Assembly: GCA_039594205.1 (NCBI GenBank)
Contig: JBCNNW010000049.1
Span: forward strand, 1-30,383
DNA length: 30,383 nt
From: Pseudescherichia sp039594205
GTDB lineage: Bacteria; Pseudomonadota; Gammaproteobacteria; Enterobacterales; Enterobacteriaceae
Direction: 5' to 3'
Shown here: positions 15,965-22,733 of the stretch, in pieces
How the letters are laid out: each line of letters begins with the position of its first letter
How positions within the stretch are numbered: the stretch's first letter is position 1
Made by a program: the position numbers and the translations under genes
Notes under the pieces: model-generated
Seen by the model: the letters and a program-made list of their open reading frames with translations, nothing else
What the model was told of the DNA's origin: nothing
Databases searched by the model: none

Positions 15965-15983
15965 AATGCGAAATATACGCATT
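15965..15983. promoter_or_regulatory. 19-bp palindrome upstream of fhuE, possible Fur site
   Basis: AATGCGAAATATACGCATT has 9-bp arms around one central base, with seven of nine positions symmetric, about 105 nt before the fhuE start. Its length and placement fit a Fur box, but the match to GATAATGATAATCATTATC is poor. GAAAATGCAAATGCG, overlapping it on the left, matches Fur half-sites somewhat better. The 314-bp fhuE-hinT gap (15862-16175) holds this and the hinT promoter and no gene. Confidence 0.3.
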
Positions 15984-16106
15984 CATCTTAACGCTGTAAA
16001 CAGATGTAATATTTATGAAGAAAATTACTACCGCGTGTAGAGTGGCGAAAAATCAGGCGTAACGGCGTTGCTTAATCCGAATGCGTGAAGAAAAGCGGCG
16101 TAATAG

Positions 16107-16136
16107 TTGAAACATCAGGAGATTCTCGATCATACT
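16107..16136 (+). promoter_or_regulatory. Probable hinT promoter
   Basis: TTGAAA (16107-16112) and CATACT (16131-16136) with 18-nt spacing predict a start at about 16143 and a leader of some 33 nt. Confidence 0.4.
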
Positions 16137-16175
16137 CTCTTGTTGAGTCCCGCAGCTTTTATTAAGGAAGACGTC

Positions 16176-16532
16176 ATGGCCGAAGAAACGATTTTCAGTA
16201 AAATTATCCGCCGCGAAATTCCGTCGGATATCGTCTGGCAGGATGAGCTGGTCACGGCATTCCGTGATATCTCTCCGCAAGCGCCGACGCATATCCTCAT
16301 TGTGCCTAACCTGCTGATCCCGACGCTGAACGATGTCTCCGAGGCGCACGAGCAGGCGCTGGGGCGTATGCTCACCGTGGCGGCGAAGCTCGCAGCCCAG
16401 GAGGGGATTGCCGAAGATGGCTACCGGGTAATCATGAACTGCAACCGCCACGGCGGCCAGGAGGTGTACCATATTCATCTGCATCTGCTGGGTGGCCGCA
16501 CGCTGGGTCCGATGCTGACACATAAAGGTTAA
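16176..16532 (+). CDS. hinT: Purine nucleoside phosphoramidase HinT (HIT family)
   Basis: Cytoplasmic dimeric enzyme that hydrolyses AMP-lysine and other purine phosphoramidates; it is linked in E. coli to D-alanine and D-serine use. The 118 residues contain the histidine triad HIHLHLL near the C terminus (VYHIHLHLLGG), with the catalytic middle histidine, and the N-terminal MAEETIFSKIIRREIPSDIV of enterobacterial HinT. E. coli HinT is 119 residues. AAGGAAG 5 nt upstream fixes ATG 16176; a longer frame starting at 16107 has no ribosome site. It leads the run hinT-ycfL-lpoB-thiK-nagZ-ycfP, with ycfL 4 nt downstream. Confidence 0.97.
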   Translation: MAEETIFSKIIRREIPSDIVWQDELVTAFRDISPQAPTHILIVPNLLIPTLNDVSEAHEQALGRMLTVAAKLAAQEGIAEDGYRVIMNCNRHGGQEVYHIHLHLLGGRTLGPMLTHKG

Positions 16533-16536
16533 GCCG

Positions 16537-16911
16537 ATGCTGAGAGGAGGCCTGGCCGCGCTGCTGGCGCTGGCTGCATTGACTGGCTGTAGCTCACGTC
16601 CGGCAATTCCGGTGAGCGATGAGCAGACGCTGGTGATGGAAGCAACCGTGCTGGCGGCAGGTATAAACGCAGAAAAACCGGTGCTGAATAACGCTGAGAT
16701 CCAGCCCGCTGCGTCCTCAACGCTCTATAACGAACGGGGCGAAACCGTCACCGTTAACTATCGTTTTTTCTGGTATGACGCCAGAGGTCTCGAGATGCAT
16801 CCGCTGGAAGCGCCGCGGCGCATCACTATTCCTGCGCATTCGTCGGTAACGCTCTACGGCAGCGCCAACTATTTGGGTGCGCGTAAAGTGAGACTCTATC
16901 TCTATTTGTAA
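16537..16911 (+). CDS. ycfL: YcfL family lipoprotein
   Basis: Small periplasm-facing lipoprotein of 124 residues with no firmly known role. A short signal peptide ends in the lipobox LTGC (Cys at about 18). The mature part has the DUF1425 features seen in E. coli YcfL: IPVSDEQTLVME, ASSTLYNER, NYRFFWYDARGLEMHPLEAPR and the end KVRLYLYL. It starts 4 nt after hinT, and lpoB follows 10 nt later, so translation is probably coupled along the operon. The next protein, LpoB, is also a lipoprotein, which is compatible with a shared cell-envelope role. Confidence 0.94.
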   Translation: MLRGGLAALLALAALTGCSSRPAIPVSDEQTLVMEATVLAAGINAEKPVLNNAEIQPAASSTLYNERGETVTVNYRFFWYDARGLEMHPLEAPRRITIPAHSSVTLYGSANYLGARKVRLYLYL

Positions 16912-16921
16912 GGGGTGAATC

Positions 16922-17578
16922 TTGATCAATAAATTGGGTCGTTATGCGCTACTCACGACCGTAGCGATGATCCTGTCGGGATGTATTATGCGCGGCGAGC
17001 AGCAGCCCGCGCCGGTTGAAGAAGCCAAACCGCAGCCGCAGCAGCCGGTGGAACAGCCGCAGCCGCAGCCGGTTCCTGAGGTGCCGTCCGTGCCGTCGGT
17101 GCCATCCCAGCCAGGGCCGATTGAGCACCAGGATGAAACGGCGCAGCCGACGCCACGCGAACGTCATTTTGACTGGAGCGGAGCGGTCTCGCCGATGGTC
17201 AGCAAGATGCTGCAGGCCAGCGGCGCCTCCGGCGGCAGCGTGCTTCTGGTCGACAGCGTCAATAACCGCACTAACGGCTCGTTGAATACCGGCGAAGCGA
17301 CAGAGGTACTGCGCGGCGCGCTGGCAAATAACGGCAAGTTTACCCTGGTCTCTGCCCAGCAGCTCTCCATGGCTAAGCAGCAGCTCGGCCTGTCGCCGCA
17401 GGACAGCCTCGGCACACGCAGTAAAGCGATCGGTATTGCCCGCAACGTGGGGGCGCAGTATGTGCTCTACACCAGCGCATCCGGCAACGTTAACTCCCCC
17501 GCGCTACAGATGCAGCTGATGCTGGTGCAGACGGGCGAGATCGTCTGGTCAGGTAAAGGTGCAGTTCAACAACAGTAA
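16922..17578 (+). CDS. lpoB: Penicillin-binding protein activator LpoB
   Basis: Outer-membrane lipoprotein that reaches through the periplasm and stimulates the peptidoglycan synthase PBP1b. The 218 residues (213 in E. coli) show a signal peptide with lipobox LSGC (Cys 21), a long Pro/Gln-rich disordered tether (about 28-75), and the folded C-terminal domain with SVLLVDSVNNRTNGSLN, the FTLVSAQQLSMAKQQLGLSPQDSLGTR helix region and LMLVQTGEIVWSGKGAVQQQ. The start is TTG at 16922, with AAGGGGTG 4 nt upstream; no in-frame ATG occurs before the signal peptide core. The thiK start lies inside its last 20 nt. Confidence 0.97.
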   Translation: MINKLGRYALLTTVAMILSGCIMRGEQQPAPVEEAKPQPQQPVEQPQPQPVPEVPSVPSVPSQPGPIEHQDETAQPTPRERHFDWSGAVSPMVSKMLQASGASGGSVLLVDSVNNRTNGSLNTGEATEVLRGALANNGKFTLVSAQQLSMAKQQLGLSPQDSLGTRSKAIGIARNVGAQYVLYTSASGNVNSPALQMQLMLVQTGEIVWSGKGAVQQQ

Positions 17579-18380
17579 TCCTGAGCGTGACGAAATCCTG
17601 TCACGCTTCTTTCCCCACGCAGCGCTCGTCGCCAGCCCTGAACGTACCGGGCTGAGCGGCGGGAGCTGCGTCATTGCCAACGGTCCGCAGCGGCTGGTAC
17701 TGCGCCAGCAGCATGCGGCTACCACCCCCGCGCCGTTTCTCCGTCAATACCGCGCCCTTAAGCAGCTTCCTCACACCCTGGCACCCCGCCCTCGATGGCT
17801 GGGCGAGGGCTGGATGGCCGTGGACTATCTTGCCGGCGAGGTGAAAACCACGCTTCCGGAACCCCATCACCTTGCCGAGTTGCTGTATCATCTGCATCAG
17901 CAGCCCCGCTTTGGCTGGCGCATCACGCTGCTGCCGCTGCTGGAACGCTACTGGCAAACGTGCGATCCTGCGCGCCGTACGCGGCGCTGGCTGGCATGGC
18001 TAAAACGCCTGAAGCGTGAGCGTGAGCCAGGCGTTATCAGGCTGGCGCCGTTACATATGGATGTACATGCAGGTAACCTGGTGCATACCGTTTCTGGGCT
18101 GCGGCTGATTGACTGGGAGTATGCGGGCGACGGCGATATTGCCCTTGAGCTGGCTTCGGTCTGGACAGCGGATGAGGCTGAGCGTCGGCGGCTTATTCAG
18201 GCTTACGCCCGCGTAGCAAACATAGAGAACGTGCGGCTGGCGTGGCAGGTGCAGCGCTGGCGGCCTTGGGTGCTGATGCTGATGGCCGGCTGGTACGAGT
18301 GCCGCTGGCAGCAGACCGGGGAGCAGCAATTTATTATGCTGGCAGATGAAACATGGTGTCAGCTAGAGACAAAAGGATAA
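17559..18380 (+). CDS. thiK: Thiamine kinase ThiK
   Basis: Cytoplasmic salvage enzyme that phosphorylates thiamine to thiamine monophosphate with ATP. The 273 residues have the aminoglycoside-phosphotransferase-like kinase fold, with GLSGGS near residue 31, the catalytic loop HMDVHAGN at 166-173 (catalytic Asp168) and the metal-binding IDWEYAGDGD at 184-193. E. coli ThiK is 274 residues and similar throughout. The start is GTG 17559, overlapping the lpoB end by 20 nt in another frame, with AGGTAAAG just before it. nagZ follows 11 nt after the stop. The overlap suggests translational coupling to lpoB. Confidence 0.95.
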   Translation: MQFNNSNPERDEILSRFFPHAALVASPERTGLSGGSCVIANGPQRLVLRQQHAATTPAPFLRQYRALKQLPHTLAPRPRWLGEGWMAVDYLAGEVKTTLPEPHHLAELLYHLHQQPRFGWRITLLPLLERYWQTCDPARRTRRWLAWLKRLKREREPGVIRLAPLHMDVHAGNLVHTVSGLRLIDWEYAGDGDIALELASVWTADEAERRRLIQAYARVANIENVRLAWQVQRWRPWVLMLMAGWYECRWQQTGEQQFIMLADETWCQLETKG

Positions 18381-18391
18381 GAGAGGTCAGT

Positions 18392-19417
18392 GTGGGTCCG
18401 GTAATGTTAGATGTGGCAGGCTATGAGCTGGATGCGGAGGAGCGCGAGATTCTGGCGCATCCACTGGTAGGAGGCCTGATCCTCTTTACCCGAAACTATC
18501 ACGATCCCGCCCAGCTGCGCGAGCTGGTGCGGCAGATCCGCGCCGCGTCGCACCATCGGCTGGTGGTGGCGGTGGATCAGGAGGGGGGGCGGGTGCAACG
18601 TTTTCGCGACGGTTTTACGCGCCTGCCTGCGGCCCAGTCGTTCGCAGCGCTGCTGGGCATGGAGGAGGGCGGCAGGCTGGCCGAGGAGGCGGGCTGGCTG
18701 ATGGCCTGCGAGATGATCGCCATGGATATCGACATCAGTTTTGCGCCGGTGCTGGACGTCGGCCATATTAGCGCGGCCATTGGTGAGCGCGCGTACCATG
18801 CCGAACCGCACAAGGCGCTGGCTATCGCCACCCGCGTGATCGACGGTATGCATCGGGCAGGCATGAAAGCCACCGGCAAGCACTTCCCCGGCCACGGGGC
18901 GGTTGCGGCGGATTCCCATAAAGAGACCCCGCGCGATCCGCGTCCGGAAGCGCTGATCCGCGAACACGACATGTCGATCTTTAGCGCGCTGATCCGCGAC
19001 GGCAAGCTGGATGCCATTATGCCCGCACACGTCATCTACAGCGAGGTGGATCCGCGTCCGGCCAGCGGCTCGCCGCACTGGCTGAAAACGGTGCTGCGCG
19101 GTGAGCTGGGCTTTGACGGCGTAATCTTCTCTGACGATCTCTCCATGGAGGGGGCGGCGATCATGGGCAGCTATGCCGAGCGCGCCCAGGCCTCGCTGAA
19201 TGCCGGCTGCGATATGGTTCTGGTCTGCAATAATCGCCAGGGCGCGGTAAGCGTGCTGGATAACCTGTCGCCGATCAATGCAGCGCGTGTTACAGAGTTG
19301 TATCATAGGGGTTCGTTTACGCGTCAGGAGCTGGTTGCCTCCGCCGAGTGGAAAGCGGTGAGCAGCAAACTGGAACAGCTTCAGGCCCGCTGGCTGGAGC
19401 GGTCAGCGACCCATTAA
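18392..19417 (+). CDS. nagZ: Beta-N-acetylhexosaminidase NagZ
   Basis: Cytoplasmic glycoside hydrolase family 3 enzyme that removes GlcNAc from GlcNAc-1,6-anhydro-muropeptides in cell-wall recycling. In relatives carrying inducible AmpC its product drives AmpR activation. The 341 residues equal the E. coli length. The active-site segments are DQEGGRVQR (62-70), KHFPGHG, the catalytic DSHKETP loop (His176 by E. coli numbering) and the nucleophile in FSDDLSMEGA (Asp248). The start is GTG 18392 (MGPVMLD), with GAGAGG 5 nt upstream; an ATG-less extension to 18353 overlaps thiK and is rejected. It is the fifth gene of the hinT run. Confidence 0.97.
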   Translation: MGPVMLDVAGYELDAEEREILAHPLVGGLILFTRNYHDPAQLRELVRQIRAASHHRLVVAVDQEGGRVQRFRDGFTRLPAAQSFAALLGMEEGGRLAEEAGWLMACEMIAMDIDISFAPVLDVGHISAAIGERAYHAEPHKALAIATRVIDGMHRAGMKATGKHFPGHGAVAADSHKETPRDPRPEALIREHDMSIFSALIRDGKLDAIMPAHVIYSEVDPRPASGSPHWLKTVLRGELGFDGVIFSDDLSMEGAAIMGSYAERAQASLNAGCDMVLVCNNRQGAVSVLDNLSPINAARVTELYHRGSFTRQELVASAEWKAVSSKLEQLQARWLERSATH

Positions 19418-19454
19418 CCCTCCCTGAAAGGGAGATAGCACAGGGTGAGGACAG

Positions 19455-19997
19455 ATGATCATCTACTTACACGGTTTTGATTCAAACAGTCCGGGCAATC
19501 ACGAAAAGGTGCTGCAGCTGCAGTTTATCGATCCCGACGTACGTCTGCTGAGCTACAGCACGCGCCATCCTAAGCACGATATGCAGCATCTGCTAAAAGA
19601 GGTCGATAAGATGCTGCAGCTAAACGTTGATGAGCGACCGCTGATCTGCGGCGTAGGTTTGGGGGGATACTGGGCCGAGCGCATCGGTTTCCTCTGCGAC
19701 ATTCGGCAGGTAATTTTTAACCCTAATCTCTATCCACAGGAGAATATGGAGGGCAAAATTGACCGGCCGGAGGAGTACGTGGATATCGCCACCAAGTGCG
19801 TGACCAACTTCCGTGAGAAAAACCGCGATCGCTGCCTGGCGATCCTCTCCCGCCACGATGAAGCCCTTAACAGCCAGCGCACCGCCGAGGTGCTGCACGA
19901 CTATTATGAGATTGTCTGGGACGAAGAGCAGACGCATAAGTTCAAGAATATCTCTCCTCATCTACAGCGCATCAAGGCTTTTAAAACCCTTGGTTGA
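19455..19997 (+). CDS. ycfP: YcfP, alpha/beta-hydrolase-fold protein of UPF0227
   Basis: Cytoplasmic protein of 180 residues, same length as E. coli YcfP and nearly identical. The fold begins IIYLHGFDSNSPGNHEKV, the usual oxyanion-loop region of alpha/beta hydrolases. The nucleophile elbow reads GVGLGGYWA (about 66-74), without the Ser of the GxSxG motif, as in E. coli, so ordinary esterase activity is doubtful. It starts 37 nt after nagZ and is the last gene of the run, before a strong terminator. No function is firmly established. Confidence 0.95.
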   Translation: MIIYLHGFDSNSPGNHEKVLQLQFIDPDVRLLSYSTRHPKHDMQHLLKEVDKMLQLNVDERPLICGVGLGGYWAERIGFLCDIRQVIFNPNLYPQENMEGKIDRPEEYVDIATKCVTNFREKNRDRCLAILSRHDEALNSQRTAEVLHDYYEIVWDEEQTHKFKNISPHLQRIKAFKTLG

Positions 19998-20010
19998 GAC
20001 GCCAGCTAAC

Positions 20011-20040
20011 AAACCAGCCGTTTAATGGCTGGTTTTTTTT
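20011..20040 (+). terminator. Rho-independent terminator of the hinT-ycfP run
   Basis: Stem AAACCAGCC/GGCTGGTTT with a 7-nt loop and a run of eight T, 13 nt after the ycfP stop. Confidence 0.95.
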
Positions 20041-20082
20041 CGCCCTGCAATCGAAACCTGGTTATCTTTTATGCATCAAAAC

Positions 20083-20096
20083 TTGATATATATCAA
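20083..20096 (+). promoter_or_regulatory. FNR box in the ndh promoter
   Basis: TTGATATATATCAA is a perfect FNR consensus (TTGAT-N4-ATCAA). TATTCT at 20126-20131 is the probable -10, giving a start near 20138 and placing the box at about -49, matching the known FNR repression site of E. coli ndh. The flanking TTTTGGTATGACCAATGCACC also matches the E. coli promoter as I recall it. Confidence 0.85.
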
Positions 20097-20230
20097 TTTT
20101 GGTATGACCAATGCACCGTTCATGTTATTCTCAGGGGGTGGATGACAATTTTTGCAGCTAACTTGTTGTTAATTAAAAGCTATTTAAATAACTTTTAGTT
20201 AACAATTGGTTAATATTTTAGGGGGTCGTG

Positions 20231-21535
20231 TTGACTACACCATTGAAAAAGATTGTGATTGTTGGCGGTGGAGCTGGCGGACTGGAGCTGGCAACCCAGC
20301 TGGGTAAGAAGCTGGGCCGGGGTAAAAAAGCCAAAATTACCCTTGTCGACCGCAATCACAGCCACCTGTGGAAGCCGCTGCTGCATGAAGTTGCCACCGG
20401 CTCGCTGGATGAGGGCGTAGACGCGCTGAGCTACCTCGCGCACGCACGCAATCATGATTTCCAGTTCCAGCTTGGCTCGGTTGTGGATATCAACCGCGAA
20501 GGTAAAACCATCACTCTGGCCGAGCTGCGCGATGAGAAAGGCGAGCTGCTGGTGCCTGAGCGCAAGCTGCCTTACGACACCCTGGTAATGGCGTTGGGGA
20601 GTACCTCCAACGACTTCAACACGCCGGGTGTGAAAGAGCACTGCATTTTCCTTGATAACCCGCATCAGGCGCGCCGTTTCCATCAGGAGATGCTGAACCT
20701 GTTCCTGAAGTACTCTGCTAACCTGGGTGCCAGCGGCAAGGTTAATATCGCCATTGTTGGCGGCGGTGCCACCGGCGTTGAACTGTCCGCTGAGCTGCAC
20801 AATGCGGTGAAGCAGCTGCACAGCTACGGCTACAAAGGGCTTACCAACGAGGCGCTGAACGTGACGCTGGTAGAGGCGGGCGAGCGGATCCTGCCTGCGC
20901 TGCCGCCGCGTATCTCCGGGGCGGCGCACAGCGAGCTGACCAAGATGGGCGTGCGCGTGCTGACCCAGACCATGGTCACCAGCGCTGACGAGGGCGGTCT
21001 GCACACCAAGGACGGCGAATATATTCAGGCTGACTTAATGGTTTGGGCGGCTGGGATCAAAGCGCCTGACTTTATGAAAGAGATTGGCGGCCTTGAGACC
21101 AACCGTATTAACCAGCTGGCGGTAGAGCCGACGCTGCAAACCACGCGCGATGCGGATATCTATGCCATTGGCGACTGCGCCTCCTGTTCTCGTCCGGAAG
21201 GGGGCTTCGTACCGCCACGCGCACAGGCTGCGCACCAGATGGCAACCTGCGCGCTGCATAACATTATCGCGCAGATCAAAGGCAAGCCGCTGAAAGCCTA
21301 CGTCTACAAAGATCATGGTTCGCTGGTATCGCTATCGAACTTCTCCACCGTCGGCAGCCTGATGGGGAACCTGATGCGCGGCTCGATGATGGTTGAGGGA
21401 CGTCTGGCGCGCTTCGTCTATATCTCGCTCTACCGCATGCACCAGGTCGCCCTGCACGGTTATTTCAAAACCGGGCTGATGATGCTGGTCGGCAGCATTA
21501 ACCGCGTGATCCGTCCGCGACTCAAACTGCACTAA
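20231..21535 (+). CDS. ndh: NADH dehydrogenase II (type II, non-proton-pumping)
   Basis: Peripheral inner-membrane flavoprotein that passes electrons from NADH to ubiquinone during aerobic growth. The 434 residues show two dinucleotide-binding motifs, IVIVGGGAGGLE near the N terminus (FAD) and IAIVGGGATGVE in the middle (NADH), the YAIGDCAS segment, and a C-terminal membrane-binding amphipathic region ending RPRLKLH. It is almost identical to E. coli Ndh. TTG at 20231 is preferred (as I recall for E. coli), with AGGGGG 5-6 nt upstream; GTG at 20228 is the alternative. A perfect FNR box upstream predicts anaerobic repression. It is monocistronic, with a terminator downstream. Confidence 0.98.
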   Translation: MTTPLKKIVIVGGGAGGLELATQLGKKLGRGKKAKITLVDRNHSHLWKPLLHEVATGSLDEGVDALSYLAHARNHDFQFQLGSVVDINREGKTITLAELRDEKGELLVPERKLPYDTLVMALGSTSNDFNTPGVKEHCIFLDNPHQARRFHQEMLNLFLKYSANLGASGKVNIAIVGGGATGVELSAELHNAVKQLHSYGYKGLTNEALNVTLVEAGERILPALPPRISGAAHSELTKMGVRVLTQTMVTSADEGGLHTKDGEYIQADLMVWAAGIKAPDFMKEIGGLETNRINQLAVEPTLQTTRDADIYAIGDCASCSRPEGGFVPPRAQAAHQMATCALHNIIAQIKGKPLKAYVYKDHGSLVSLSNFSTVGSLMGNLMRGSMMVEGRLARFVYISLYRMHQVALHGYFKTGLMMLVGSINRVIRPRLKLH

Positions 21536-21542
21536 GCCCATC

Positions 21543-21568
21543 GCCCCGCCAACCCCCGGCGGGGCTTT
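21543..21568 (+). terminator. Terminator of ndh
   Basis: GC-rich 8-bp stem GCCCCGCC/GGCGGGGC with a 7-nt loop, 7 nt after the stop codon; the T-tail is short (TTT). Confidence 0.75.
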
Positions 21569-21726
21569 AGCATATCCTTCTGCTTATTTCCATCAGGTGG
21601 CTCAGATTTCTCTGAATCACATCAAATTGCAACATAACCCCCCGTTATTTACCGCCTTTCTGATTGGCTTCTCGCCACTCTGATTGCAGAATTATGACTA
21701 TCAGAGCCAACCAGAAGGACTATTCA

Positions 21727-22266
21727 ATGAATAAATCCATGTTAGCGGGTATCGGAATTGGTGTGGCCGCTGCACTGGGCGTTGCTGCGGTGGCGGGCCT
21801 GGACGTTTTCAACCGCGGCCCTCAGTATGCTCAGGTGGTTTCTGCTACACCTATTAAGGAGACTGTTAAAACGCCGCGCAAGGAGTGCCGCAACGTGACG
21901 GTAACCCATCGACGTCCGGTTCAGGATGAGAACCGCCTGACCGGTTCGGTGCTGGGCGCAGTGGCGGGTGGCGTCATTGGCCACCAGTTTGGCGGCGGAC
22001 GCGGTAAAGATGTCGCTACCGTCGTTGGGGCACTGGGCGGCGGCTACGCCGGCAACCAGGTGCAGGGGGCAATGCAGGAGCGAGATACCTATACCAGCAC
22101 CCAGCAGCGCTGCAAAACCGTCTACGACAAATCAGAGAAGATGCTCGGTTACGACGTGACCTATAAAATTGGCGATCAGCAGGGAAAAATTCGCATGGAG
22201 AACGATCCAGGTACCCAGATCCCGCTAGACGGTAATGGGCAGCTGGTTTTGAATAACAAAGCATAA
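21727..22266 (+). CDS. ycfJ: YcfJ, glycine-zipper 2TM-domain envelope protein
   Basis: Membrane-associated protein of 179 residues, same length as E. coli YcfJ. An N-terminal helix (about 4-24) acts as signal anchor. Cys54 and Cys129 flank the glycine-zipper region GSVLGAVAGGVIGHQFGGGRGKD...GALGGGYAGNQVQG (73-114), the pattern of the Rickettsia 17-kDa antigen family. The C terminus (YDVTYKIGDQQGKIRMENDPGTQIPLD) resembles E. coli. AGAAGGA 6 nt upstream fixes ATG 21727; an upstream in-frame start at 21664 has no site. In E. coli it has been linked to biofilm and envelope stress. It is monocistronic, with its own terminator. Confidence 0.95.
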   Translation: MNKSMLAGIGIGVAAALGVAAVAGLDVFNRGPQYAQVVSATPIKETVKTPRKECRNVTVTHRRPVQDENRLTGSVLGAVAGGVIGHQFGGGRGKDVATVVGALGGGYAGNQVQGAMQERDTYTSTQQRCKTVYDKSEKMLGYDVTYKIGDQQGKIRMENDPGTQIPLDGNGQLVLNNKA

Positions 22267-22287
22267 AAAAGCAGTACCCCCGATTTG

Positions 22288-22321
22288 GCTCCTCATTCGC
22301 TCAGGCTGGGGAGCTTTTTTT
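22288..22321 (+). terminator. Terminator of ycfJ
   Basis: Stem GCTCC/GGAGC around a 17-nt interior that can pair further, followed by TTTTTTT, 22 nt after the ycfJ stop. Confidence 0.7.
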
Positions 22322-22330
22322 ACAGGCATA

Positions 22331-22358
22331 AAAAAGCCCTGCTTGCGCAAGGCTTTTA
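22331..22358 (-). terminator. Terminator of the mini-ORF transcript
   Basis: On the minus strand AAAAGCC pairs with GGCTTTT around a self-complementary interior, then TTTTTTA. It lies 13 nt past the stop of the 49-codon ORF and has the better T-run in that direction; it can also back up ycfJ termination. Confidence 0.8.
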
Positions 22359-22371
22359 TTATCGCTCAGTG

Positions 22372-22521
22372 TTAAATCATATTTTGTTGGCGGATCAGCA
22401 GGCATCCCGTAATCAATACGGAGATGAAAGCAAACAGGATCGAACCACCACATACTACCCAGAGACTAAATAACAATGTAATTACTATTAACACCTTAAA
22501 TAATGGTAATAGCAAAACCAT
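22372..22521 (-). CDS. Small two-helix membrane protein (49 residues), unrecognised
   Basis: A short frame coding for 49 residues. The only charged residues are Lys9 and Arg44. Residues 10-24 (VLIVITLLFSLWVVC) and 27-43 (SILFAFISVLITGCLLI) are two hydrophobic helices separated by Gly-Gly, so a hairpin in the inner membrane is expected. AGAAGGA ends 8 nt before the ATG, an excellent ribosome site, and a T-rich terminator stands just after the stop in the same orientation. Start, coding content and end signals all agree, so I take it as a real gene. I do not recognise it. It is not of the Hok, Ldr, Ibs or TisB type by sequence. It lies between ycfJ and comR, transcribed like comR but separated from it by the comR terminator. 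Confidence 0.6.
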   Translation of the reverse strand: MVLLLPLFKVLIVITLLFSLWVVCGGSILFAFISVLITGCLLIRQQNMI

Positions 22522-22526
22522 GACCG

Positions 22527-22604
22527 TTATCCTTCTGCATGTGAATAGTCGTAATACTTTCCTGGATATCCATAAAAGAAAGAGATACTAAGCTGCGTCT
22601 TCAT
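22527..22604 (-). CDS. Possible 25-residue leader peptide upstream of the small membrane protein
   Basis: ATG at 22604 with GAGAGA 4 nt upstream opens a 25-codon frame (MKTQLSISFFYGYPGKYY...) whose last codons contain the ribosome site of the 49-residue gene; its stop is 5 nt before that ATG. This is the layout of a coupled leader. A third frame (TTG 22686 to 22588, 32 residues, hydrophobic then charged) overlaps it but lacks a ribosome site. No homologue is recognised. Confidence 0.25.
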   Translation of the reverse strand: MKTQLSISFFYGYPGKYYDYSHAEG

Positions 22605-22629
22605 GACGTCTCTCGTTTTCCCGCATAAA

Positions 22630-22648
22630 CCTGCTAATCATTAGCAGG
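22630..22648. promoter_or_regulatory. Perfect 19-bp palindrome, operator or RNA hairpin
   Basis: CCTGCTAATCATTAGCAGG has perfect 8-bp arms and a 3-nt centre. On the minus strand TTGCAT (22686-22681) and TATTAG (22664-22659), spaced 16 nt, could form a promoter starting at about 22652, which would place the palindrome at about +5 to +23 of the mini-ORF transcript. It could be a repressor site or a 5' hairpin. Confidence 0.45.
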
Positions 22649-22702
22649 GGAATAATCACTAATAAAGCGTAGCAAGTGTCATGCAAAAGTGTGAGAAAGG
22701 TT

Positions 22703-22725
22703 TGGCCTATCGTTAAAATAGGCCA
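22703..22725 (-). terminator. Probable terminator of comR
   Basis: Perfect 8-bp stem TGGCCTAT/ATAGGCCA with a 7-nt loop, 8 nt after the comR stop. The tail on the minus strand is AACCTTTCTC, only moderately T-rich. Confidence 0.6.
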
Positions 22726-22733
22726 CAGCGTTA

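Noticed and set aside
18407..19306. 299-codon minus-strand frame
   Set aside because: Antisense shadow of nagZ; rich in His, Arg and Ala with no recognisable domain.
20210..21004. 264-codon minus-strand frame
   Set aside because: Antisense shadow of ndh, and it would cover the ndh ribosome site.
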